From Flavobacteriales bacterium (GTDB lineage: Bacteria; Bacteroidota; Bacteroidia; UBA10329): a stretch of DNA of 64,000 bases. The stretch spans positions 52,327 through 116,326 of the forward strand of contig WGMW01000038.1 in the NCBI GenBank assembly GCA_016124845.1, given 5' to 3'. The notes under the pieces are model-generated. The model was not told where the DNA came from, searched no databases, and saw nothing but the letters and a program-made list of their open reading frames with translations. Both the position numbers and the translations under genes were made by a program. Positions 52,801-62,300 of the stretch are shown piece by piece; the stretch's first letter is position 1; each line of letters begins with the position of its first letter.

Positions 52801-53152
52801 AGTTGGTCGTAGCATTTCCTGACCAAGTACCGGGGACCGCCAATATCTCATTGCCCAAAGGACTGTTTACCCGATAGCTGGTTTCACCATGATAAGAAGC
52901 ACCACCTGTCGGAGAGCTACATGTACCAGCTGTCTTCGCCCAGTTGATCACAACATCAACATCAGAGATAACACAACCTTGGCTGAACATTCCCTGACTG
53001 AACGTGACCGCTGGAAGGGTAGTCCCATAATTACCAACATTATTGATACTGGTTGAACTGACGGGGGATGTCCATGTTTGTGTAACGGTCTGAGCATTTG
53101 CCACACCAATTGACACCAAGGTCAGAACAAAAAGAAAGTAGAGTTTTTTCAT
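46865..53152 (-). CDS. Giant T9SS surface protein with nine ~82-residue tandem repeats (type A signal)
   Basis: A 2095-residue protein starting at 53152 with signal peptide MKKLYFLFVLTLVSIGVANAQ; an upstream extension to 53266 is rejected. Order: P-domain-like module (VINWAKTAGTCSSPTGGAS, about 60-180), three HYR repeats, an Ig-like and SprB-like section, then nine tandem repeats of about 82 residues (49122-51330), each beginning with a DAG-GG-ECDL motif, containing SVGxGxWT and ending FTWTE...CSD...VNFYEQP. After them come three VVSFTGL/YC repeats, several Ig-like modules and the type A sorting domain (VEVYPNPTLGEFVLQANF; ending MSGGVYYVKIV). This fits a stretched surface adhesin. It shares start and end modules with the 41875 gene. 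Confidence 0.93.
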   Translation of the reverse strand: MKKLYFLFVLTLVSIGVANAQTVTQTWTSPVSSTSINNVGNYGTTLPAVTFSQGMFSQGCVISDVDVVINWAKTAGTCSSPTGGASYHGETSYRVNSPLGNEILAVPGTWSGNATTNSVTTTFSQQAANIPSGTPVTGTFRPNNGNLNTYNGQTPFGNWSLSAGDNGPNAPLCVTYYQVKVTTAPDNTNPTFTSFPSNITLPASNGQCTAPVSWTTPTASDQCGVTVTQIAGHANGDDFALGSTTVTYRAEDTYGNFVDQSFTVTIVDTQNPTISCPSDLTANAPLNSCSATVSYTTPAAADNCYATASLLSGSASGSSFPVGVTTVVWRATDLANNTADCSFTVTVFDIEDPQITCPNNISTVSTTGNCGAVINYTTPVGTDNCSGSQTILTGGYASGSTFPSGNTTVTYQVVDASGNTDNCSFTVNVDPVPNGALSLSPSPICQGSQTDVTFTFTSGTPPFNVTITDGINTYNVNGVQSGDSYSVTPPTTVTYSYTAIQDATGCVRTSGFLGTAQVVVTPIPVVTFTGLDPVYCETEAPVTLTGSQNGGTFYSLDAALAISNTGPGTATFNPAAAGPTGPYNITYTFTDINNCTDSQTQQVSVDEQPAPDAGSGSSECDLNYTFAALPSVGTGTWTLVSGPGTPLFSNINSPTCTVQVSAYGTYVFRWTEVNGQCSDYDEVTVNFYEVPTPNPGFGGGECDLDFQFGATPSVGTGTWTASGPGSATYSPDASEPNAVVTVDTYGTYVFTWTEDNNGCTNSASISVQFDELPVADAGSGGDECDLNFTFSAVPSVGNGLWTANGPGLATYSSASDPTGTVTVSNYGTYTFTWTETNGNCSSVDQITVNFYEQPVADAGAGGSECYLDHTFSANPSVGNGQWTQINGPGTSTFADDTDPTTSVTVDQYGSYTYTWTETNGTCSDSETITVDYYEQPVADAGTGGDECDLNFTFNGTASVGVGLWTSTGPGTATFTNDLDVNTDVTVSAYGTYTFTWTEINGTCSDAASVTVNFYEQPVADAGVGGDECDLNFLLQATPSVGTGAWAMTSGPGSATFTNSSSPITTVTVDTYGTYDFTWTETNGSCSDSRSVSVNFYEQPVADAGTGGDECDFDFVFSAVPSVGNGVWTATGPGTASYVDDTDPTTTVTVSQSGTYTFTWTETNGTCADDDIVVVNFYDQPVADAGLGGDECDLNFVFNGTASYGTGTWTYSGPGNAFFANAHSATTTVTVDTYGSYDFTWTEVNGPCSDNATITVNFYQQPIANAGQGGSECDLDFIFGATPSVGNGVWTYSGPGTAVFSPADTDPNATVTVDATGSYTFTWTEDNNGCTDSEDITVVFNPLPVVSFTGLAANYCIDQTTPVPLTGTPTGGQFTGLGISGNSFVPSVAGVGTIFITYTYTDVNGCTDSETQSVDVNGLPVVSFTGLSAEYCEDDAVAYTLTGSPVGGNFTGPGTSANTFTPADAGAGVHTIEYTYTDPFGCTSFQDQSVTINQLPVVSFTGLAPAYCANASTVPLIGSPTGGTFSGTGVQGSSFNPVTAGVGSHTVTYTYTDGNGCTNSLSQQVTVNPVPLPVITPSGISEICAGDNLVLDAGSGYANYSWSNTTNGQTTTVTAAGNYNVTVTTFEGCTATSAAVQVVVNQPPVVDLGNDTTICTNSVLTLDAGNPGSTYYWSTTEVSQTINVTTTAAYTVQVTDGNGCVGTDNISVTVAGLLDPVIVASGPLNFCSGECVTLDVGAGYATYQWSTSDQGQSITVCNSDEIEVTVTDQFGCNGSDQVVVATMQLPNAVISPSGPIEVCSGDSVTLNATANFTNYVWSPGTQNTPSIVVTQSGSYSVTVEDPNNGCTATSDPVEVIINSSVPPTIVASGPTEFCFGESVSLSVQPGPYNSYLWCSGSTTPSIVVTQTGDYCVTVLDANDCLDSSLVANPLHVEVWHPQPQPVQQGDSLLVPNDPFASYQWFLNGAPIAGATNYIYVPASSGNYRVEVTDDNGCIATSYNLEFTFTGIMDLEAKYQVEVYPNPTLGEFVLQANFGGTMDVTITLSDVAGRDLLAPEFVSSVSSLRRTFDIASMSGGVYYVKIVTDEGSVVKPIMKGN
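49122..51330 (-). repeat. Nine tandem ~245 bp coding repeats
   Basis: The nine ECDL-type repeats in the giant gene are aligned in the same frame; adjacent copies share long conserved stretches such as the VADAG.GGDECDL start. Repeats 3-8 are the most alike, so recombination among them may change repeat number. Confidence 0.85.
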
Positions 53153-53213
53153 GGTAAGTATAACGTCAATGATACCTGTTGTATCCGGTTTGCCCATTTC
53201 AATGGCAAGACAA

Positions 53214-53221
53214 CAAAAATA
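53214..53221 (-). promoter_or_regulatory. Candidate -7 promoter box for the 46865-53152 gene
   Basis: On the minus strand TATTTTTG matches TAnnTTTG, about 60 bases before the ATG at 53152. Confidence 0.45.
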
Positions 53222-53308
53222 TGCAATATAACGAATGACTGACACCGTTAGTCGATTGATATTCATGCTTTAACGACAATCGACACGAACAATGAATTCT
53301 CTAAAAAC

Positions 53309-53337
53309 GAAGGGCTCCAATTTCTTGGAGCCCTTTC
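53309..53337 (-). terminator. Terminator for the giant gene at 53363
   Basis: GGGCTCCAA (53312-53320) and TTGGAGCCC (53325-53333) form an imperfect stem of about 11 bases with a 4-base loop; on the minus strand it is followed by TTCGTTTTTAG, a T-rich tract. Confidence 0.8.
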
Positions 53338-53362
53338 GTCTTGATTAGTTCAGAAGTGGGAA

Positions 53363-56300
53363 TCAGTTCCGCAGCAGCGTGAAGAAACCTGTCTGCTCAC
53401 TTACGTGACCATCCTTGTACTCCAACTGAATCACATAGTAGTATGTACCGGCCTCGCAGTCAACGCCTTCGGTCGTCTTACCTGTCCACATGAACTCGCG
53501 GCCTTCGCTTGCATACACGCTGTGTCCCCAACGACTGTAAATGGTCATGCTGATGTTGTTCAGATCGGTGCCTTGCAACCAGATCACATCATTGACCCCA
53601 TCGTTGTTCGGAGTGAACACGTTAGGAATATCGATGATCACCTTCACTTCGAGACCAGCCGTTGCCGTGTCTGTACAACCATTGTTCGATGCGATCAATG
53701 TCACCCAGTATGAGCCTGGATCTGCGTAGTTATGGTTCGGATTCTGCAACATGCTTGTCAGACCATCTCCAAAGTCCCAATGCCAATCGGTAACGTTTCC
53801 GAGCGTTGTATCTGTGAACTGAACATCGCTTCCGAATGGAACATCACCCGCTGGGTCACGCTCAAATCCTGCAAGCGGATATTCGTACACATATACTTTG
53901 ATGTGATCCTCGTCTGAGATGCTACAGTTTTCGTTCGAAGCGACAACCACGTATTCGGTGATTCCTACCCCAGGACTCACAACAATGGATGCTCCGGTTC
54001 CGACCTCTTCACCATCCACATACCAAGTGTAAACGGTTCCTGAAGTGCCTCCAGTTGCAGTAAGCATTGTGCTTTGACCATCACAGATATTGATGTCTGG
54101 ACCAGCGTTCACTTCTGGAATGGCCGCTTCCTCTACTTCGATGCAAGCATGAGCTTCGCAGCCGTTGATGGATGCAGTCGTTGCACAGTATTGTCCTGCT
54201 TCACTCACCCAAATGCTCTGAGTGGTTGCTCCTGTTGACCAAGTAACACCTTCGCCACCAGCATACTGCGCTGTCAGCATGACGCTGTCGCCCGTACAGA
54301 ACTCTGTTCCACCCGTAATCTCGATAAGCGGTACTTGACCTTCTTCAACCTCTATCGACCCTTCGGCAGTACAACCGTTGGCATCCGTGATCTCCACGCT
54401 GTAAGAGCCAGCCTGAGATACTGTGATGCTTGATGAAGTCTCTTGCGTACTCCAAACGTAGCTCACCGCGTTCTGCGAAGTGGCTGTCAATTCAACCTCA
54501 CTACCAGGACACATTGGGTTGTTACCAGCCGTTACATCTACCGCAACTTCTGGCGCAGTATAGAAGTCGATGCTGATACAAGTGGAGGCTTCGCAACCAT
54601 CAACAGATGCCGTAGAGACGCAGTACTCGCCTGCTTCCGTTACAACAATGGTTTGCGAGGTGGAACCATTTGACCAAAGAACTCCTTCGCCCCCAGCGTA
54701 CTGAGCTGTGAGCTCAATGCTGCTTCCAGCACATGCTACCGTATCACCCGTGATCTCGAGAAGCGGAGTTTGTCCCTGCTCGATCTCGACCGAAGTATGG
54801 TTCTCGCAGCCACCTTCATCAACCACGGTTACGGTGTACGTTCCTGACTCATAAACCCAGATGGATTCTGAAGTTGAACCGTTGTTCCACTCATAGCTCA
54901 TCGCACCCTGAGAAACTGCTGTCAGCAGCGCACTGTCGCCATCGCAAAGCGGATTGTTTCCATCCACCATGATCTCCACATTCGGCAGTTCGAACACTTC
55001 CACATCTACTGAAGTAGAAGCTGTACAACCGTTGGTGTCAACTACTTCCACTTCGTAGGTTCCAGCCTCCGTTACCCAAATGCTGGTACCCGTTGAGCCT
55101 GTGCTCCATTGGTAACCATCGCCAGCCTGACAAACAGCGGTAAGTAGGACGCTGTCTCCCTGACAAAATGGGTTGTTTCCTGAAACCTCGATCTCAACCT
55201 CTGGTGTTGGGAAGAAGTCGATGTCGATGCTATCCATGTTTGAACAACCGAACTCGTTCCAAACGGTCACCACATAAGTTCCAGCGGTTGTTACTTCAAT
55301 GCTTGATGAAGTTGCGCCCGTTGACCATTCCACATTGACAGCACTTGCAGACTGAGCTGTGAGCTCAACCACATCGCCAGAACAACTCGGATTAGCTCCG
55401 CCAGAGATGAACACTTCCACATCTGGTGCATCCAGAATGGTGATGGACACAATATTGCTTTCACCGATCCAGTCTGTACAACCGTGGTTGCGCGCCACTC
55501 GGATGTAGCAGGTGTTCTCGGTAACCATTCCAGGATCATAGCTCTCGCCATCAGCACCTGGGATCAATGTGAATCCAGCAGGAATTGCTTCCTGAGTAGG
55601 CGCATTGATCGTTGGGTCGTTCGGAGGACATGGGCCGCTGTACCAAGCGTACTCGACCGGGCCGATGCCACCTGTTGCAGGAGTAATGCTCACGATCGGA
55701 TCTGGATCGAATGGACCGCAGTTCTCTTGATAGCCATCAATTTGACCACCATCGGTCACGTTGCAGCAACCAACATTCTCAACTTGAACGCTGCACGAAT
55801 CGACACAGCCGTTAGCATCGGTAACCACAACTGAGTAGGTTCCTTCTGCAAGTTCTGTGATGTTTGCTCCCGTTCCACCATTGCTCCAGGCATAGCTGAA
55901 TGGAGATGGCGAACCGCTCACGGTCACACTTGCAGTACCGAGGTTTCCGTTCTCACACGTTCCGTTCTCAGAACTGCATTGTACAACTGGCGTTGGATCG
56001 ACCTCAATCGAGACAATATTGCTTTCTCCAACCCGGTCAGTACAACCGTGATTACGCGCCACACGGATGTAGCAAGTGGTCTCTTCAACCAATCCTGGAT
56101 CGTAGCTTTCGCCTGTGGCACCAGGAATAAGAGTGAATCCAGCAGGGATTGCTGTTTCTCCGATGGTTGGGTCATTTCCTTGACAAGGACCGCTGTACCA
56201 AGCATATTCAACTGGACCGATGCCACCTGTTGCTGGTGTAACGCTCACAATTGGATCTGGGTCAAACGGACCGCAGTTCTGCTGAGAACCATCAATTTCA

Positions 56301-59300
56301 CCTCCATCGGTCACATTACAGCATGGAACCACTTCAACCGAAGTTGTGCATGAATCCACACAGCCGTGACCATCGGTCACAACCACGCTGTACGTTCCTT
56401 CAGCAAGGCCTGTAATGCTGGCCGTGGTTTCACCATTGCTCCAAGCGTAGCTGAATGGAGATGGGGCACCGCTAACGGTTACACTTGCAGAACCAACGTT
56501 TCCATTCTCGCATGTTCCGTTCTCAGAAGAACATTGGGCAACTGGCGTTGGATTGACGATGATCGAAACAATGTTGCTCTCACCGATCCACTCTTCACAA
56601 CCTTGGTTGCGCGCCACACGGATGTAGCAAGTGGTCTCTTCCACCATTCCAGGGTCGTAACTCTCGCCTGTTGCTCCAGCGATCAATGTGAATCCAGCAG
56701 GAATTGCGGTTTCACCGATCGTTGGGTCGTTGCCAGGGCACGGACCGCTGTACCAAGCATACTCAACTGGACCGATACCACCTGTTGCAGGCGTTACGCT
56801 TACGATCGGCTCTGGGTCGAACGGACCACAGTTCTCTTGCGTTTCAGCGATCTCGCCACCATCCGTAACGTTGCAGCAAGGCGTTACAGAAACCGTGGTT
56901 GTGCAAGTAGCCTCGCAACCGTTCACATCAGTTACGGTAACCGTGTACGTTCCAGCCTCCAAGCTATCGATCATAGCCGTGGTTTCGCCATTGCTCCAAG
57001 AAATGGTGTAAGGCTCAGTTCCGCCAGAAGCGTGAGCAACCGCTGTTACTACGTTTCCGTTCGAGCAATTTCCATCCAAACCATTGCAGCTAAGCTGAAT
57101 AGCTGGGTAAACTGTGAAGGTGATGATATTACTCTCACCGATCCATGGCTCACAACCGCTGTTGCGCGCACATCTTCTGAAACATGTGGTCTCCGTCAAC
57201 ATTCCTGGGTCATAGCTAACGCCTGTTGCACCTGGAATCGGTGTCCATGTGTTCGGATCGGTGTTGCAATCTCCTTGCAGCCACATGTACTGAACTGGGC
57301 CGATGCCGCCTGTTGCTGGAGCAACCGAAGTGATCGGATCTGGATCGAAGGCACCGCAGTTTGAACCGCCACCAGCAATTTCACCTGGATCGGTCACATT
57401 GCAGCATGGCGTAACGATCACGCTTTCGCTGCAAGATGCCGTACATCCGTTGGCATCGGTCACCGTTACGGTGTAAGTACCTTCTGCAAGACCGGTGATG
57501 TCGGCAGTAGTCTCGCCATTGCTCCAATCGTAAGTGAATGGAGCTGTTCCATCGATCACATCAACAGATGCGCTGGCCACGTTTCCGTTTCCGCAGTCTC
57601 CAGAGATGCTTGAACACTCAATTGTCAATGCATTCTGAATCGTGATGGTAATGATGTTGCTTTCACCGATCCATGGCTCGCAACCGCTATTGCGCGCACA
57701 TCTTCTGAAACATGTGGTCTCGGTCAACATTCCTGGGTCATAGCTAACACCCGTTGCACCTGGAATCGGAGTCCATGTGTTCGGATCGGTGTTGCAATCT
57801 CCTTGCAGCCACATGTATTGTACTGGACCGATGCCGCCTGTTGCAGGAGCAACCGAAGTGATCGGATCCGGATCGAAGGCAGTACAGTTTGTCTGTTCGC
57901 CAGCGATCTCACCTGGATCGGTCACATTACAGCATGGCGTAATGACCACGCTTTCGCTGCATGTTGCCGAACAACCGTTTGCATCTGTTACTGTTACGCT
58001 GTACGTTCCTTCTGCAAGACTATCTATCATGGCAGTGGTTTCGCCATTGCTCCACTCGTAAGTGTAAGGAGCTGTTCCATTCAGCACATCTACAGATGCA
58101 CTTGCCACGTTTCCATTTCCGCAATCGCCTGAGATGCTTGAACACTCGACCTCAAGTGCAGGGAAGATGGTAATGCAGATGATGTTGCTTTCGCCCACAT
58201 AGGTTTCGCAACCTTGGTTTCTTGCACATCGCAGGAAGCAACGGCTTTCCGTCAACATGCCTGGATCATAGCTTTCGCCATTGGCACCTGGAATCACCTG
58301 CCAGCCATTGTTTCCATAGTTCGGAACGTTCTCTGTGTTCCACAACCATACATATTCAACTGGACCGATACCGCCTGTTGCAGGAGCAAGACTTGTGATC
58401 GGATCCGGATCGAATGGACCGCAGCTTTCCTGAGAACCTGAGATCTCTCCAGCATCCGTCACGTTACAGCATGGCGTGATCGAGACCGAAGTCGAACAAT
58501 CGGCACTGCAACCGTTGGCATCCGTTACTGTTACGCTGTACGTTCCTTCCGCCAGATTGCTGATTGAAGCCGTGGTCTCACCGTTGCTCCACAGGTATGC
58601 GTAAGGTGCTGTTCCTCCGCTTGCGCTAACAGAAGCAGAGGCCACATTTCCATTGCCGCAGTTTCCGTCAACTGGAGTACAGGCCACCGTAGGAACTGGG
58701 TTAATTGTGATGCAGATGATGTTGCTTTCGCCCATGTACATCTCACAACCACTTCTTCGCGCACAGCGCAAGAAGCAACGGCTTTCAGTCAGCATACCTG
58801 GATCGTAGCTCTCGCCTGTGGCACCAGGAATCATCACCCAACCGTTGTTTCCATAGTTCGGTACGTTCTCGGTGTTCCACAACCACACGTATTCAAGATC
58901 TCCAAAACCACCTGATGCAGGCGTAACTGAAGTGATCGCTCCTGGATCGAATGGGCCACAGTTCTCTTGCGAACCTGTGATCTCACCACCATCGGTCACA
59001 TTACAGCATTCTGTAATAGCAACGGTCTTGCTGCAAGTAGCTTCACAGCCGTTTGCATCCGTTACCGTTACGCTGTACGTTCCCGCAGCCAAGCTGTCGA
59101 TACTGGCCGTGGTCTCGCCATTGCTCCACAGGTATGCATAAGGTTCTGTTCCGCCAGAAGACGTAGCATATACGGATGCCACTCTTCCATTGGCACATGT
59201 ACCATCATCCTCAGAGCAGAATACTTCTGGAACTGGGTTCACGGTGATGCAGATGATGTTGCTTTCGCCCATGTACATCTCACAGCCTTGGTTTCTTGCA

Positions 59301-62300
59301 CATCGCAGGAAGCATCGGCTTTCAGTCAGCATACCTGGATCATAGGTCTCGCCATTTGCACCAGGGATCATCACCCAACCGTTGTTACCGTAGTTCGGTA
59401 CGTTCTCGGTGTTCCACAACCATACATATTCTACTGGTCCAAGACCACCTGTTGCAGGAACAAGCGAAGTGATCGGGTCTGGATCGAACGGACCGCAGTT
59501 CTCTTGCGAACCAGCGATCTCGCCACCATCAGTAACGTTGCAGCATGGCTCAGACATGATGGTGACAGCACAATCGGCTGAACAGCCATTTGCATCCGTA
59601 ACGGTTACGCTGTAATCGCCAGCAGTAAGGTTGCTGATGCCCGCATTGGTAGAACCGTTGCTCCACAGATATGTGAATGGTGCTGTTCCACCAGTAATGG
59701 TCAATGATACAGAACCCATTCCGTTGTTGCTGCAATCGCCATGTGTTGGGTTGCAAACAACTTCTGGTTGAGGGAAGATGGTGATGGTGATGATGTTGCT
59801 TTCGCCCACATAATCACTGCATCCTTCTCGTCTTGCACATCTTCTGAACTGCGTAGTTACACTCACCACACCTGGATCGTAAGACAATCCGTTGGCTCCA
59901 GGAATCATCTGCCATGGGCCAGACATTCCCTGACGTGTGATCCAAACGATCTCGAGGTTTCCAAGACCGCCTGATGGATCGGCAATGCTTACCAACTCAG
60001 CCACATCCAATGGTCCGCAGTTCTCCTGATCGTATCCGATCTCGCCTGGTTCGGTCACATTGCAGCAACCAGTTGTCTCAACCGATGTGCTGCATGTAGC
60101 CTCACAACCGTTGGCATCGGTAACCGTTACGCTGTACGTTCCTGTGGCCAAATTGTCAATTGATGCTGTTGTGGCACCATTACTCCACAGATACGTGTAT
60201 GGTTCAGTTCCACCGCTTGCAGACACAGAGGCCGAAGCTGTATTTCCGTTGTTGCAATCGCCACTTGTAGAAGTGCACGATACAACTGGCGCTTCATTGA
60301 TGGTGATGCAGATGATGTTGCTTTCACCGATGTAGGTCTCACAACCTTGGTTTCTTGCGCATCGCAAGAAGCATCGGCTTTCTGTCAACATTCCTGGATC
60401 GTAGGTTTCACCTGTTGCGCCAGGAATCATGACCCAACCGTTGTTTCCGTAGTTCGGAACGTTTTCGGTGTTCCACAACCAGACGTATTCCACTGGTCCG
60501 ATACCACCAGATGCTGGAGCAACCGAAGTGATCGGGTCTGGATCGAATGGACCACAGTTTTCCTGAGAACCAGCGATCTCACCAGCTTCCGTTACGTTGC
60601 AGCATGGCGTTGCGGCAACAGATACAGAACAATCATCCGAGCATCCGTTCGCATCCGTAACAGTTACGCTGTAAGTGCCATCAGCAAGGTTGCTGATGGA
60701 AGCTGTAGTTGCTCCGTTGCTCCATAGATACGCGTATGGTTCCGTTCCACCACTTACCGATACGGAAGCAGAAGAAACGTTTCCGTTGTTGCAGCTTCCG
60801 TTTTCAGGAGAGCAGGTTGCAACTGGTTGCGGATTGATGGTGAAGCAAATGATATTGCTCTCGCCCACATAGGTCGTACATCCACTTCTTCTTGAACAAC
60901 GCAGGAAGCAACGGCTTTCCGTCAACATACCTGGATCATACGTAGGTGAATTGCTGTTCGGAATTTCCACCCAGCCGTTGTTGCCGTAGTTCGGAACGTT
61001 CTGTGTATTCCACAACCACACGTATTCAAGGTCACCCAATCCGCCCGTTGGCAATGAGGCCGATGTGATCGGATCCGGGTCGAATGGCCCACAGTTTGTG
61101 CCACCGCCTGCGATCTCGCCTCCGTTGGTCACATTGCAGCATGGAGTAACCGAAACGGTCTTGCTGCAAGTTGCAGTACATCCGTTGGCATCAGTTACCG
61201 TTACGCTGTAAGTTCCCTCAGCCAAACCGCTGATAGAAGCTGTGGTCGCACCATTGCTCCAAGCGTACGTGTAAGGCTCATCGCCACCGCTCACAGCTAC
61301 AGAAACCGAAGCCTCGTTATTGTTCTGGCAGTTGCCATCAACCTTGGTACATGTTGCTGAAATGGCGCTTGGCTCACCAACTGTTGATGAACAAGTTGCA
61401 GTACATCCGTTCGCATCCGTAACAGTTACTGAGTACGAACCAGCACCAACATTATCAACAGATGCAGTTGTAGCACCGTTGCTCCACAAGTACGTGTAAG
61501 GAGCGCTTCCGCCAGCAGCATTCACACTCAACGAACCATCGTTCTCGCCATTACAAGATGCATTGGTTGAGTTGCATGTAGCAGACAATCCGCTTGGTTC
61601 ACCAACCACAGTAGTGCAGTTATCGGTACATCCGTTGGCATCGGTTACAGTTACGCTGTAGCTTCCAGCCATCAGACCAGAAATGGTAGCGGTTGTTCCG
61701 CCATTGCTCCAAGCATACGTGTAAGGAGCTTCGCCACCAGTTACGCTTACCGTTGCTGTTCCTGTTCCAGAACCGTTGCAACCGCTATCGGTAGATGAGC
61801 ATGAAGCAACTGGGCTATCGTTCACCACAAAGCAGATGATGTTGCTTTCGCCAACGTAGGTCGTACATCCGCTTCTTCTTGAACAACGCAGGAAGCAGCG
61901 TGTCTCGGTGATCATTCCTGGATCGTATGTCGGTGAGTTGCTGTTCGGAATTTCCACCCAACCGTTGTTACCGTAGTTCGGAACGTTCTGCGTATTCCAC
62001 AACCACACGTATTCAAGGTCTCCCAGTCCGCCAGTTGGCAATGAGGCCGATGTGATCGGGTCTGGATCGAATGGACCGCAGTTCTCCTGACCACCAGCGA
62101 TCTGACCTCCGTTAGTCACATTGCAGCATGGAGTGATTTCAACCGTTTTGCTGCAAGTGGCCGTACATCCATTCAAATCCGTGACAGTCACGCTGTACGT
62201 TCCAGCGGCCAGACCGTTGATAGAAGCAGTTGTTGCTCCATTGTTCCACAGATATGTGTAAGGGGAAGTTCCACCCTGAACAGTCACAGATACCGAACCA

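Noticed and set aside
53153..53266. N-terminal extension of the second giant gene to 53266
   Set aside because: It would put 38 residues before the signal peptide; the start at 53152 is standard.
56366..57364. 332-residue open frame on the plus strand
   Set aside because: It lies opposite the giant repeat gene and arises from the repeated codon pattern; the same antisense peptide recurs in other repeats.
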